DNA of 64,000 bases, taken from assembly GCA_006226375.1 (NCBI GenBank), contig SBHC01000081.1, forward strand, positions 544,696 to 608,695, in the 5' to 3' direction. Positions within the stretch are counted from its first letter, which is position 1. Each line of letters opens with the position of its first letter. Positions 1-8,964 of the stretch are shown piece by piece. This DNA is from Deltaproteobacteria bacterium (lineage in GTDB: Bacteria; Myxococcota_C; UBA6777). The notes under the pieces were generated by a model, which saw nothing but the letters and a program-made list of their open reading frames with translations, ran no database searches and was not told where the DNA came from. Made by a program: the position numbers and the translations under genes.

Positions 1-1307
1 GAGCGCGCCTGCATCATAAACCGTCGGACGGCTTCTCGTGTGGGGTGAACTCTCTTTTCAAGTTCGGCGCGATACGCGTCCATATCCGCAATCGGACGAC
101 GCGCCACACCGCTCTTCATCGCAGCTTCCGCCACAGCCGAAGCCACACGATACAACACTCGGGAGTCAAAGGGCTTCGGGATAATGTACTCTCGACCAAA
201 CTGCAGACGGGTCGCGCCATAAGCTTGCAACACGTCGTCTGGAACGTCTTCTTTGGCAAGATCAGCGAGAGCCTGGGTCGCGGCGATCTTCATCTCTTCG
301 TTGATCTCGGTGGCTCGTACGTCCAAAGCACCGCGGAAGATGAACGGAAAACCCAGCACGTTGTTGATCTGGTTGGGGTAATCCGAACGACCCGTGGCCA
401 TAATCACGTCGGGCCGGGTGTCCACTGCGACCTGGTATTCAATCTCTGGAACAGGGTTGGCCATCGCGAAGACGATGGGATTTTCGTTCATAGTCAGGAG
501 CATCTCAGGCTTGAGAACGCCCGCCGCCGACACTCCCATAAAGATGTCGGCTCCATCCATCGCTTCCGCCAACGTCCGCTTCGGCGTATCTGCGGCCAGC
601 TCATCCAGGTAGTTGTTGTCACCGCGGCCTTTGTACACCACGCCCTGGATGTCGGTGAGGATCAGGTTTTCCTTTTTCACCCCAAGGGACACGAAGTACT
701 TGGCGCAAGCAAAGCCCGCTGCCCCCGCACCGGAGAAGACAACTTTCACCTCTTCGATGTTCTTGTTCACCAACTCCAACGCATTGAGCAGAGCTGAACC
801 TGCGATGATAGCTGTGCCGTGCTGATCATCGTGGAACACGGGGATGTCCATGGAGGCTTTGAGGCGTTCCTCTATCTCAAAGCACTCAGGCGCTTTGATG
901 TCCTCCAGATTGATCCCGCCGAACGTGGGGCCCAGGACCCGAACGGTTTGAACAAACAAGTCGAGGTTTTGGGTGTCAAGTTCGATGTCGAACACATCAA
1001 TGCCCGCGAACCGTTTGAACAGCATCCCCTTGCCTTCCATGACAGGCTTGCAGGCGAGCGGTCCAATGTTCCCCAGCCCCAGCACGGCGCTACCGTCGGA
1101 GATGACGGCGACAAGGTTGCCTCGGGTAGTGTAGTCGAACACCTTGTCTGGATCGGCTGCGATCTCTTTGACAGGCTCGGCTACACCTGGCGCATAGGCC
1201 ATCTCCAGTTCCACCTGGGTGGATACCGACTTGGAGGGAACAACCTCCAGCTTACCGGGTCGCCATTTGGCATGATATCGTAGGGCTTGTTGCTTCGTGA
1301 CGCTCAT
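1..1307 (-). CDS. maeB: NADP-dependent malic enzyme, 3' end beyond window (probably hybrid MaeB type)
   Basis: Oxidative decarboxylation of malate to pyruvate in the cytoplasm. About 435 codons lie in the window, and the frame is still open at base 1, so the protein is incomplete. The start at 1307 follows a GGAAGGGA stretch. Visible malic-enzyme motifs are the catalytic Tyr in DYTTRGN (about residue 57), the Lys in CKPVMEGKG (about 87), the metal-binding Asp pair in FHDDQHGT (about 157), and the Rossmann loop GAGAAG (about 190). The last readable residues ([12 protein letters not shown]) resemble the linker after the malic domain in MaeB enzymes fused to a phosphotransacetylase-like domain. 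That domain would lie outside the window, so the hybrid form is inference. It is the last gene seen on this strand here. Confidence 0.93.
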   Translation of the reverse strand, partial: MSVTKQQALRYHAKWRPGKLEVVPSKSVSTQVELEMAYAPGVAEPVKEIAADPDKVFDYTTRGNLVAVISDGSAVLGLGNIGPLACKPVMEGKGMLFKRFAGIDVFDIELDTQNLDLFVQTVRVLGPTFGGINLEDIKAPECFEIEERLKASMDIPVFHDDQHGTAIIAGSALLNALELVNKNIEEVKVVFSGAGAAGFACAKYFVSLGVKKENLILTDIQGVVYKGRGDNNYLDELAADTPKRTLAEAMDGADIFMGVSAAGVLKPEMLLTMNENPIVFAMANPVPEIEYQVAVDTRPDVIMATGRSDYPNQINNVLGFPFIFRGALDVRATEINEEMKIAATQALADLAKEDVPDDVLQAYGATRLQFGREYIIPKPFDSRVLYRVASAVAEAAMKSGVARRPIADMDAYRAELEKRVHPTREAVRRFMMQAR

Positions 1308-1508
1308 CGAATTCCCTTCCCTCGTGGGTGATCGGTTCGTTGGTGGGATGGTACACGACACACCCAACCAATGCCACAAAATTGCCATTCCCATGCACCG
1401 TCACACCATGGCAAACGACGCCCTGTTGGCTTCAAGATCAAGGAGATGTGAAGGAGGCGGCTCAAGCAAAAGGAAGAGAGGAGATGAATGAGGAGGGAGA
1501 GAGGAGGA

Positions 1509-2495
1509 TTATCGCTTTTCAGGCTTCTTCGCAGCCTTGCGTTTCGCGGGCTTCTTTGCAGCCTTGCGTTTCGCGGGCTTCTTTGCAGCCTTACGCTTGG
1601 CGGGCTTCTTGGAAGCCTTACGTTTCGCGGGAGCTTTGGACATCTTGGGAGAAGACTTCTTGCCAGAAGACGCCTTCTTCTTGGGCTTGGCAACACAAGT
1701 CACAAGACATTCTTTGTAGATGTTGGAAGACTTGTTGGGGCACTTTTTGACAGCCTTCTTTGCTTTGGCTTCACAAGCTTTGATCTTCTCTTGAATCGAG
1801 CCAACACAGGTCTTGAATTTGGCATCGCTCGACTTTTTGCAAGCCTTGAGCTTTTTGTTTTTGCCATACAAGCAACGCTCCATCGCCTTTGCAGAAGAAG
1901 CCGCGCAAGACTTGGTCTTTTTGCTGTGCTGCATATCGCAGTATTTGTCGGCTTTTTTGGCTTGGCCGGTGCACTTCTTGAAGATGTTGCTGTTGGCCAC
2001 AACGCAGCTGTTGTAGCTAACGATGCACTTGGCTTTGGCCTTTTTGTTTTTCTTCGCCTTTTTGTTGCAGGCTTTGTACTGTTTGGAGCAGGTCGCTGCG
2101 CGCTTCTTTTTCACCTTCGCACAAGCGCCGTGTCGCTGTTTTTTGAGCAAGGCACAGTTCTTCTTCCGGGTAGCGGAAGCTTTCTTGCACTTGGCCGCGC
2201 TCTTTTTGGCAGCAGCCTTGCAGGAGGCAACAAGCTTTTTGCTCAGAGACTTCTTGGCTTGAGCCTGACAACCCTGAAGAATTTTCTTCCGAGCCGCATC
2301 ACACGTGTTGGTGTGCTTGATTTTCATCGTTTTGCATTTGCTTTGCTCATACTTCAGCCGTTTTTGGCATGTTTGTAGAGCCGCACTGTAACCCAGACGA
2401 CACTTGGTCACACACTTGGCGCTTATCGCGTTGGCTGTTCCAACCCAGGCAGGTAGTACAAGCAGAGCGGCAGCAAGAGCGAGCAGATTCTTCAT
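1509..2495 (-). CDS. Secreted Lys-rich protein with cysteines every 11 residues and an H1-like tail
   Basis: 328 residues with a clear signal peptide (about 23 residues, ending TANA). I do not recognise a family. The mature part has 24 Cys, and 17 of the 23 intervals between them are exactly C-x10-C. The series is bracketed by a C-x3-C pair at each end. Lys and Ala fill the intervals, which suggests helices with one Cys-bearing face. The last 60 residues lose the Cys and become repeats of KRKAAKKPA, like a histone H1 or nucleoid-protein tail. The protein is extremely basic. It stands alone: malic enzyme starts 200 bases downstream and the molybdoenzyme genes end upstream. Export is predicted; a role in disulfide-stapled structure or polyanion binding is a guess. 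Confidence 0.85.
   Translation of the reverse strand: MKNLLALAAALLVLPAWVGTANAISAKCVTKCRLGYSAALQTCQKRLKYEQSKCKTMKIKHTNTCDAARKKILQGCQAQAKKSLSKKLVASCKAAAKKSAAKCKKASATRKKNCALLKKQRHGACAKVKKKRAATCSKQYKACNKKAKKNKKAKAKCIVSYNSCVVANSNIFKKCTGQAKKADKYCDMQHSKKTKSCAASSAKAMERCLYGKNKKLKACKKSSDAKFKTCVGSIQEKIKACEAKAKKAVKKCPNKSSNIYKECLVTCVAKPKKKASSGKKSSPKMSKAPAKRKASKKPAKRKAAKKPAKRKAAKKPAKRKAAKKPEKR
1524..1631. repeat. Four tandem 27-base units inside the Lys-rich gene
   Basis: Units begin at 1524, 1551, 1578 and 1605. Each encodes on the minus strand nine residues of the KRKAAKKPA type. Units 1 and 2 differ by one base; units 3 and 4 are more diverged. Confidence 0.9.
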
Positions 2496-2687
2496 TCCAT
2501 AGACTCCTTAAGTGGCTCGGTTACGGGTTCTGGAAGAAAACAGGAACCAACGGATAGACTATTCCCAAAGTGGAGAAGGTTGTCAACGGATTCCAGACAA
2601 ACCACACCCCTGTGGCTACCTGATTAGACGGCATGAATGGGATTCATATACAGAGTGGAAGAAAAAAAGCGGAAGAGAGGAGGAAGA

Positions 2688-5018
2688 TCAGACGAGTTTT
2701 TCAGCCAGGGGCAATTCGCGGAGTTTCTTGCCAGAAGCCTGATAGACGGCAGCTGCAATCGCTGGAGCCACGACCGGAACGCTGGGTTCACCAACACCTG
2801 ACGGCTGGTGCGGAGCGCCGTTAATGATAATCACATCCACGTCAGGCATTTCGTTCATACGAACCATAGGATAATCGTGGAAGTTGCTCTGTTGGACCAC
2901 ACCATCTTGAAGTGAGATCTTTCCGTAAAGCGCCGCCGACATGCCAAACACCACAGACCCTTCGATCTGATTTTTGACGGCGTCGGGGTGCACAGCAAGA
3001 CCACAGTCCAAGCCGATCACCACGCGATGCAATCGAATCACGCCGTTCTCAACGCTGGCTTCGCAAGCCATAGCAGCGTGGGAGTCAAAACTGTAGTGAT
3101 TGGCGAAGCCTTTTCCATGACCTTTGGGTAGAGCCTTATCCCAGCCAAAGCGCTCGCGCACTTTGTTCACCAAGGTGATCATACGCTCGGTGTTCTGGGG
3201 ATATTGATCCTGGTAACGCACAGGCATCAGGCGGGGCTTCCCGAGAAGTTTCAGACGATACTCAATGGGGTCCATCTTTGCTCGTTCGGCCAGTTCATCC
3301 AGAAAGTTGTTGATGGCAAATCCCTGGAAGACATTGCATACACTGCGCAACCAGCCCACACGGACAGACGGAACGGTCTTGCCCACTTCCACCATGTAGT
3401 TGGGGACCCGGTAGGGAAAGTTCAGCAATCCCATGTTGGTTTCGATCGGCGAGGCCGTGTCGTTGCCGGGCATCATGATGTTGAGGATGGTGGGATACAC
3501 CGCCGAGTGACGCCACGACACAGGCATGCCTTTGTCGTCGACCACAGCCTTCACACGCTGCAAGCTCTCTGCGTGGTAGAAGCCGTGTTTGATTTCGTCT
3601 TCTCGGGTCCACTGGATCCGAACAGGCTTGCCCACTTTCTTCGACAACGCCGCGGCTTCCACAACAAAGTCAGGTTGGGACTTCCGACCAAAACCACCAC
3701 CCAACATCGTGACGTGGAGCTTGATCTTCTCTGCCGGCATGTCGAGGAGTTTCGCAAGAACGCCCAAAGCACGCTGCGGATCCTGGGTCGGAGCCCACAG
3801 TTCACAGCCGTCTTGGGTCACATTCGCGATGCAAGCGGGTGGCTCCATCGGAGCGTGAACCAGATACGGCGCAAAATAGGTGGCTTCGACAACCTGCTCA
3901 GGTTTAGCAGCCGCCTCAACGGAAGGAACACGGCCGTCAAAACGTTGAACGTCCTTCTTGCCTTCCAGAGCCTGTTCCAGCTCTTTGCGATACTCAGCAG
4001 CGGTGTCGAGTTTGAGGTCGCCAAAGTCCCAATCGACCTTGAGAGCCTTCACCCCTTGCATCGCTGCCCAGGTGTTCTCGGCAATGACTGCAACGGCCGC
4101 ATTGTTTTGGGTGTAGTGGCCAAAACTGGGAAGCTCAAACACATCCAACACACCGCGGACTTCACGAACAGGAGCTGGGTCAAACGAACGAACCGTCGCT
4201 CCAGGAACAGGTGAACGCAAGGCACAAGCGTAAACCATACCGGGCAGGGTCACATCTGCGCCGTAGTTGGCTTGTCCCGTCACAATGTTGGGCGTGTCCA
4301 AGTTGCGATGGGGGCGACCAATGATCTTGAGCTCTTTTTCCGGCTTGAGCTTGGGATGAGACGGGAACGGAAACTGCTTCGCGTCCTCGCTCAACTCTTG
4401 GTAGGTCAGCGTTTTGTTGGTGCGAGAGTGTGTCACCACACCACCGTCGGCTTTGCACTCTGATGCGCTGACGTCCCAACGCTTGGCAGCAGCCAACTCC
4501 AACAACTCACGGGTTCCTGCAGCAGCGGTCCGCAAGCGGGTGTAGAAGTTACGGACACTGGTCGAGCCGTCGGTGTTCTGGCTTCCGTATCGAGAGTCAG
4601 CGAGACCTTGGACCACTTCAATGTCATCCAGGGTCACGCCCAATTCGTCGGCTAGAATCATCGGCAAGCCAGTGCGAACGCCCTGCCCCATCTCCGAACG
4701 GTGACACACCAACTTAATCTTGCCCGACGCGGGAATCACAATGAACACCGAGGGGTCAAAGTTCTTGTTGGCCATGTGGTGCATAATTTTGGGGAGGATG
4801 TGCCAGCGATTTTCGTACGCATAGCCCACACCCACCACCAAGCCGGCCGTGGTAATCCCTGCACCTGCCAGGAGGAAGTTACGACGTTTGATCTTGGGAC
4901 CACCGCCACCCTTCTCTTCGGAGCTACTGGAAGCGACAGCCTCTGCTGTTTCCGTTGCAGTCTCTTCGGAGGTTGTGGTTTCTTCGACTTGATTTGTGGT
5001 TTCTTTTTCATTTGCCAT
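2688..5018 (-). CDS. Xanthine dehydrogenase family molybdopterin-binding subunit (IorB-like, Tat exported)
   Basis: 776-residue large subunit of a molybdenum hydroxylase, of the type that oxidises aldehydes or N-heterocycles in the periplasm (isoquinoline 1-oxidoreductase beta / membrane aldehyde dehydrogenase group). A twin-arginine signal (KIKRRNFLLAGAG, Arg 45-46) comes after an unusual 44-residue Glu/Thr/Ser-rich leader. Family motifs include GGGFGRKSQPDF for cofactor binding and GVGEPSVP near the end, whose Glu (about 744) is the expected active-site base. It starts 2 bases after the stop of the 2Fe-2S subunit, so the two are co-translated. A dihaem cytochrome c gene runs divergently and is the likely electron acceptor. 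The substrate cannot be read from the sequence. Confidence 0.9.
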   Translation of the reverse strand: MANEKETTNQVEETTTSEETATETAEAVASSSSEEKGGGGPKIKRRNFLLAGAGITTAGLVVGVGYAYENRWHILPKIMHHMANKNFDPSVFIVIPASGKIKLVCHRSEMGQGVRTGLPMILADELGVTLDDIEVVQGLADSRYGSQNTDGSTSVRNFYTRLRTAAAGTRELLELAAAKRWDVSASECKADGGVVTHSRTNKTLTYQELSEDAKQFPFPSHPKLKPEKELKIIGRPHRNLDTPNIVTGQANYGADVTLPGMVYACALRSPVPGATVRSFDPAPVREVRGVLDVFELPSFGHYTQNNAAVAVIAENTWAAMQGVKALKVDWDFGDLKLDTAAEYRKELEQALEGKKDVQRFDGRVPSVEAAAKPEQVVEATYFAPYLVHAPMEPPACIANVTQDGCELWAPTQDPQRALGVLAKLLDMPAEKIKLHVTMLGGGFGRKSQPDFVVEAAALSKKVGKPVRIQWTREDEIKHGFYHAESLQRVKAVVDDKGMPVSWRHSAVYPTILNIMMPGNDTASPIETNMGLLNFPYRVPNYMVEVGKTVPSVRVGWLRSVCNVFQGFAINNFLDELAERAKMDPIEYRLKLLGKPRLMPVRYQDQYPQNTERMITLVNKVRERFGWDKALPKGHGKGFANHYSFDSHAAMACEASVENGVIRLHRVVIGLDCGLAVHPDAVKNQIEGSVVFGMSAALYGKISLQDGVVQQSNFHDYPMVRMNEMPDVDVIIINGAPHQPSGVGEPSVPVVAPAIAAAVYQASGKKLRELPLAEKLV

Positions 5019-5020
5019 GA

Positions 5021-5497
5021 TTACTGTCCCCCTTTCCCGTTAGCCTTGGACGACTTCGCAGCCAGAAGAATGGCTTGCTCAATGCGTTGGTAGGTTCCAC
5101 AACGACAGATGTTGCCCGCCATGTGTTGGCGCACGTCGTCACGGGATGGTTCGGGGTTGTTGTGAAGCAATCCAGCGGCGTTCATGATTTGACCGGGCTG
5201 GCAGTAACCACACTGTGGAACATTCTTCGCAATCCAGGCCTTCTGAAGGGGATGGTCGCCTTTGTCGGAGAGTCCTTCGATGGTTGTGATCGACTTGTTC
5301 TCTGCGGCAGAAATCGGCGTAATGCAGGAACGGATGGCCTCTTTGCCGAGCAACACGGTGCAAGCACCACAGAGCCCTTTGCCACATCCAAATTTGGTTC
5401 CTGTCTTGTTAAGAATGTCTCGCAACACCCACAAGATGGGCATGTCGGGATCTGCATCGATCCGATGCACTTCATTGTTGATCGTAACGGTCAGCAT
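5021..5497 (-). CDS. 2Fe-2S subunit of the molybdenum oxidoreductase (IorA-like)
   Basis: 158-residue small subunit that carries electrons from the molybdenum cofactor. The plant-type 2Fe-2S cluster ligands are Cys 38, 43, 46 and 58 (CGKGLCGAC...C). The second cluster uses Cys 96, 99, 131 and 133 (QCGYCQPG and CRCGTY). It has no signal peptide of its own, which is normal because the complex is exported folded on the Tat signal of the large subunit. Full length for the family. The first gene of the minus-strand pair; its promoter must lie in the 215-base gap shared with the divergent cytochrome c. Confidence 0.95.
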   Translation of the reverse strand: MLTVTINNEVHRIDADPDMPILWVLRDILNKTGTKFGCGKGLCGACTVLLGKEAIRSCITPISAAENKSITTIEGLSDKGDHPLQKAWIAKNVPQCGYCQPGQIMNAAGLLHNNPEPSRDDVRQHMAGNICRCGTYQRIEQAILLAAKSSKANGKGGQ

Positions 5498-5712
5498 CCT
5501 ACCGATTCTCCTTCGTTTGGGTCCTGTCTACGAAACCACAGAATCTCTGCTGCGAGTACCCTAACATAACTCTGCAACAAAGTGGAACAGGTTCAAATCA
5601 ACAGGGATTATGTTTCAGGCTTGTTGCCAACAAAGACTCCATGGTATCGTACGTTGAATTTTCTGATCCACCCTCTTGGGATTGTTAAAACCTACAGACA
5701 GAGAGGCACTCC

Positions 5713-6525
5713 ATGAAACAACGAGAAGCAGAGACTCGTTCTTCCCGTTTCCCCCTTTCCCCTTTGATGGGCCTTGTTTGGGGAGGCCTATGTCTTCTCA
5801 CTGTCGGTTTGTGTTGGAACACAAGCTGGGCTGGAAACTCAGACAACGCGTTGGTCGCTAAAGGCAAGGCTTTGTTTGCATCACAAGGCTGCCTGGGCTG
5901 TCACAGCGTGGATGGCACCCGACGTGTCGGACCCACCATGTATGACCTTGTTGGCAAGAAAGTGAAGCTCACCAACGGTCAGACTGTAGAACGAAATCGC
6001 GACTATCTCAAGAATCAATTGATGGCTCCTCAGCGTTGGCGAGTGCCGAACTATCCTCCCCTGATGCCTAGCTACAAAGGCAAAGTGGACGTCACAGACA
6101 TTGACGCGTTGTGGGCTTACCTGAAGAGCTTGAAAGCGCCGAAAGAGAACGACCCCAACGCCAAAAAGCTGGCACCAGCCGTGATCAAGCAAGCCGAACA
6201 CTCTCGCCAGTATGCCCTCAAGATGACCAAGCCGACTCCCAAGCGATTGGCGGTAGGCAAGCACTACTACAGCACCAACTGTTCCTTCTGCCACGGAGTC
6301 AAAGGTCACGGAGACGGACCCGCTGCTCGTGGACAGCAAATAAAGTTACGTAACTTCGCCAAGGGAGAATACCTCTACGGAGGCGCTCCCCAAGTAATGT
6401 TCGATCTGATCACGCACGGTTCCGCCCGAACCCACGTGATGCCAGCCTGGGGCCACTTCCCAGAGCGCGTTCGTTGGGCCCTTGTGACCTACATTCTCTC
6501 GATGAAGAACGCCCCCAAGAAGTAA
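5713..6525 (+). CDS. Secreted dihaem cytochrome c
   Basis: 270 residues. A hydrophobic signal segment (about residues 19-40, cut near SWA-G) precedes two class I cytochrome c domains. Haem sites are CLGCH (Cys 60, 63, His 64) and CSFCH (Cys 190, 193, His 194). Met ligands are likely in the conserved MPSYKG and VMPAWG regions. A start at 5713 follows a GAGAGG ribosome-binding stretch. Position, divergent from the molybdenum oxidoreductase genes, suggests it takes electrons from that enzyme and passes them toward the respiratory chain; IorAB-type enzymes are often paired with such cytochromes. The link is inferred from neighbourhood. Confidence 0.9.
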   Translation: MKQREAETRSSRFPLSPLMGLVWGGLCLLTVGLCWNTSWAGNSDNALVAKGKALFASQGCLGCHSVDGTRRVGPTMYDLVGKKVKLTNGQTVERNRDYLKNQLMAPQRWRVPNYPPLMPSYKGKVDVTDIDALWAYLKSLKAPKENDPNAKKLAPAVIKQAEHSRQYALKMTKPTPKRLAVGKHYYSTNCSFCHGVKGHGDGPAARGQQIKLRNFAKGEYLYGGAPQVMFDLITHGSARTHVMPAWGHFPERVRWALVTYILSMKNAPKK

Positions 6526-6590
6526 ACAGCCCCTTGCCTCTCGAACTCCTCAACAAACCCAAACTCCTCGACATTTATGGAGATGCTTTT

Positions 6591-8066
6591 ATGCAGATGT
6601 CCCGCTTTGGAGCCGTCCGTTGGAGCCTTGCCTTGCTCCTTGGTTTTTGTTTCGTCCAACCTTCGTTTGCGCAAACAAGTCGTCCTTCCAGCCAGCCGGC
6701 TGCGTCCGATGCGCCCTCTTCCCAAGAGCGCTCAGGACTAGGCCAGGACGAGTTGGCCCGCTACATCGGTTGCGCTGTAAAAAAGCTGGGCCGGTACACC
6801 TACCGAAGCCTGTTTTCAGCCCCAACCCCCAAAAACAAGGTGGTCCTCAAAAATCGTTCGTTCGGGACATTCCGCGGCGGCTTCCAATCTCTGTTTCGCT
6901 ATCTCAACCTGGTGGAGTGCGTGGGCCGGGCCAAAGGCGTCGCGTTCCGCTACAACGACTGGAACCTTCAATCGCTCAGTGTACTTGCGGGCATTCCGAT
7001 CTTTGCTCCCAAGCAAGGCAAGCAGAAGTGGTCCAGAAAGCGTAACTACTACAACCCTGCCTGGATCCAATGGGCCGAGCAGAACCTCATTCCTTCTCCC
7101 CAAACCCGTATCCTCGGGGTCAGCACTCAGTCCATGTACAACGCCATCTTCCGTCGGTTTGTCCGAGTCACGGCATACACCTACGTGTTCTTGCAAAAAG
7201 GCAACCGCTGGCAGCTGCTCAAGCGCGTGTTGAAGAAGTCCCCCTGGGTTGTTCAGATTCGTATGCGTTACCAGCTTCGAAAGCTCCTCGTCGATGGCTA
7301 TGGTCCGACCTCACGCAGAGACGCCACGTACTACTACCACCCCGGTCATGCGGCTGCGTTCTGGATGCGCCGCTCCCTCGACAGCACCGTGAAAGAGGTG
7401 TGGAGCTTCTTCACCGCAGTCTTGAAGAGCTACGACGCGACGTACTACGCCGCGCTTCAGCAAGGCAACCTGGCAGCTGTAAAGAAGCAGTTTCACAGCA
7501 TTCCCAAGCGCGTCTTCACCTTGACTCCTGACAAAGCGGACAACCTGCCCAGCCTTCTGAAGAACGCCCGCCACGGCGACACCTTCAAACTGACTCCCGG
7601 CGTCTACACCTACAAACGCTCCCTGGAGATCAAGAACCTTCGTCGCATCACGATCGAAGGCGTGGGCAACGGAGACGTCCACATCCACCTCAACGACCCA
7701 TACTCCGATGTGTTCCGCATCCGCAACTCCCATCGCATCGTGATCCGAAAAATTCGGGCTCGTCACAGCGTCAAAAACCTACCCTGTAAGGGCTCCGTGG
7801 TAAGCGTCTACCGCAGCCGCCATGTGACCTTGGAGAAGAACGAGCTCAACGGTTCAGGAGCCATCGGAATCTACGCCAGTCAGGTTCGCAACATGCTCGT
7901 TCGGGGCAACCACATCCACAAAAATTCGAGCGTTGGGTTGTACTTTTATCGTTCGTACAACGTTAAGATTCTCAAGAATGTGGTGGAGAAGAATGGGCGA
8001 GCGTTGAGCACCTACTCCAGCTCGGTCCAACTCAACCACAACACCTTCCGAAGCAACGGGAAATAA
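6591..8066 (+). CDS. Secreted right-handed parallel beta-helix protein
   Basis: 491 residues from ATG 6591, chosen because GGAG lies 8 bases upstream and a signal peptide (ending PSFA-Q) follows directly; upstream in-frame starts run into the cytochrome gene. Residues of about 30-300 are Tyr/Arg-rich and match no domain I recognise. From about 330 to the end the chain shows short repeats of the type RNSHRIVIRKIRARH and SYNVKILKNVVEKN, typical of NosD/pectate-lyase-like beta-helices that bind or process polysaccharide. No catalytic residues can be assigned. The next gene starts 35 bases downstream, so the pair is probably one transcript. Confidence 0.75.
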   Translation: MQMSRFGAVRWSLALLLGFCFVQPSFAQTSRPSSQPAASDAPSSQERSGLGQDELARYIGCAVKKLGRYTYRSLFSAPTPKNKVVLKNRSFGTFRGGFQSLFRYLNLVECVGRAKGVAFRYNDWNLQSLSVLAGIPIFAPKQGKQKWSRKRNYYNPAWIQWAEQNLIPSPQTRILGVSTQSMYNAIFRRFVRVTAYTYVFLQKGNRWQLLKRVLKKSPWVVQIRMRYQLRKLLVDGYGPTSRRDATYYYHPGHAAAFWMRRSLDSTVKEVWSFFTAVLKSYDATYYAALQQGNLAAVKKQFHSIPKRVFTLTPDKADNLPSLLKNARHGDTFKLTPGVYTYKRSLEIKNLRRITIEGVGNGDVHIHLNDPYSDVFRIRNSHRIVIRKIRARHSVKNLPCKGSVVSVYRSRHVTLEKNELNGSGAIGIYASQVRNMLVRGNHIHKNSSVGLYFYRSYNVKILKNVVEKNGRALSTYSSSVQLNHNTFRSNGK

Positions 8067-8101
8067 GACAACTTCCCGCTCAATAGAGAGAAGAGCACAA
8101 G

Positions 8102-8956
8102 ATGATGCACAAGCGTTCGTTTGCAACCCCATGGTTCAAAGCATGTATCGTAGGACTCGCGGTTTGGGGGCTATCTCCTGCCGTAATGGCGGCGCCTCCC
8201 GCGAGTTCAACACCACAAGCCTCGTTCTCTTCCTCATCGCAACCGGCCAAACCCAAAGTAAAAGCCTACTCCCACATCCAGTGGGCGTCGCTTAACTTTA
8301 CGCAAGCGTTGCAGCAAGCCAAAGAAAACAAGCGGTTGTTGTTTGTCGACATGTACGCAACCTGGTGCTTTCCCTGCAAAAAGTACGACCGCATGGTCTT
8401 CTCACGCACCAAAGTGGCGACTTACGTTCATCAGCATTTTGTGCCCCTTCGTCGCAACGGCTACCGGGGAGAAGGCAACTATCTTCGACGCCGTTACAAC
8501 TGCGTCACGTTCCCTTGTTTGCTGGTGATTGATAGTGAAGGCAACGAAGTCGAGCGAATCACCCGCTACCACAACCCACCTCAGTTCTTGGCCCGCTTGG
8601 AGCAAATTAGGGTTGGACAAGACACTCTGGCTACCCTGCAAAAGCAGCTGGCAAAGCAACCCAACAACCAGCTCATCCGCTACCGGGTTGCGTACCGACT
8701 CGCCTACCGCGGAGACTCTCGTTGCATCAAGATGCTTCGTTCGGTGAGTAACAATCCCCCCAAAGGTTTCACTCACCTCGCCCCCCAGTCTCTCTACGTT
8801 CTGGGTCGCATTTATTACCGGAACACCAAGCGCGATTGGCCCTCTGTGGTCAAAGTCTTCCGCGAGTATCTGCAACGCTTCCCCAACCACCGCAAAGCTT
8901 CCCGCGTCAGAAGCCTCCTCCGTCAGGCCATCCACCGCATGAACCGTCGTCGCTAA
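8102..8956 (+). CDS. Secreted thioredoxin-like protein with C-terminal repeats
   Basis: 284 residues; signal peptide ending VMAA, then a Ser/Pro linker, then a thioredoxin fold. The redox motif is YATWCFPCKKYD (Cys 89 and 92), the form seen in DsbD-gamma and thioredoxin_7 type proteins that act outside the cytoplasm. After the thioredoxin domain (ending about residue 175) there is a helical, TPR-like tail (LYVLGRIYY, VVKVFREYLQRFPNH). A start at 8102 or 8105 is possible (ATGATG after GAGAAG). Probably in one operon with the beta-helix protein, perhaps helping exported Cys proteins fold or staying reduced; its partner is unknown. Confidence 0.8.
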   Translation: MMHKRSFATPWFKACIVGLAVWGLSPAVMAAPPASSTPQASFSSSSQPAKPKVKAYSHIQWASLNFTQALQQAKENKRLLFVDMYATWCFPCKKYDRMVFSRTKVATYVHQHFVPLRRNGYRGEGNYLRRRYNCVTFPCLLVIDSEGNEVERITRYHNPPQFLARLEQIRVGQDTLATLQKQLAKQPNNQLIRYRVAYRLAYRGDSRCIKMLRSVSNNPPKGFTHLAPQSLYVLGRIYYRNTKRDWPSVVKVFREYLQRFPNHRKASRVRSLLRQAIHRMNRRR

Positions 8957-8964
8957 TTCGCTCC

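Noticed and set aside
3204..4214. 336-codon plus-strand frame
   Set aside because: Lies wholly antisense to the molybdopterin subunit and has no domain or ribosome-binding site; a shadow frame.
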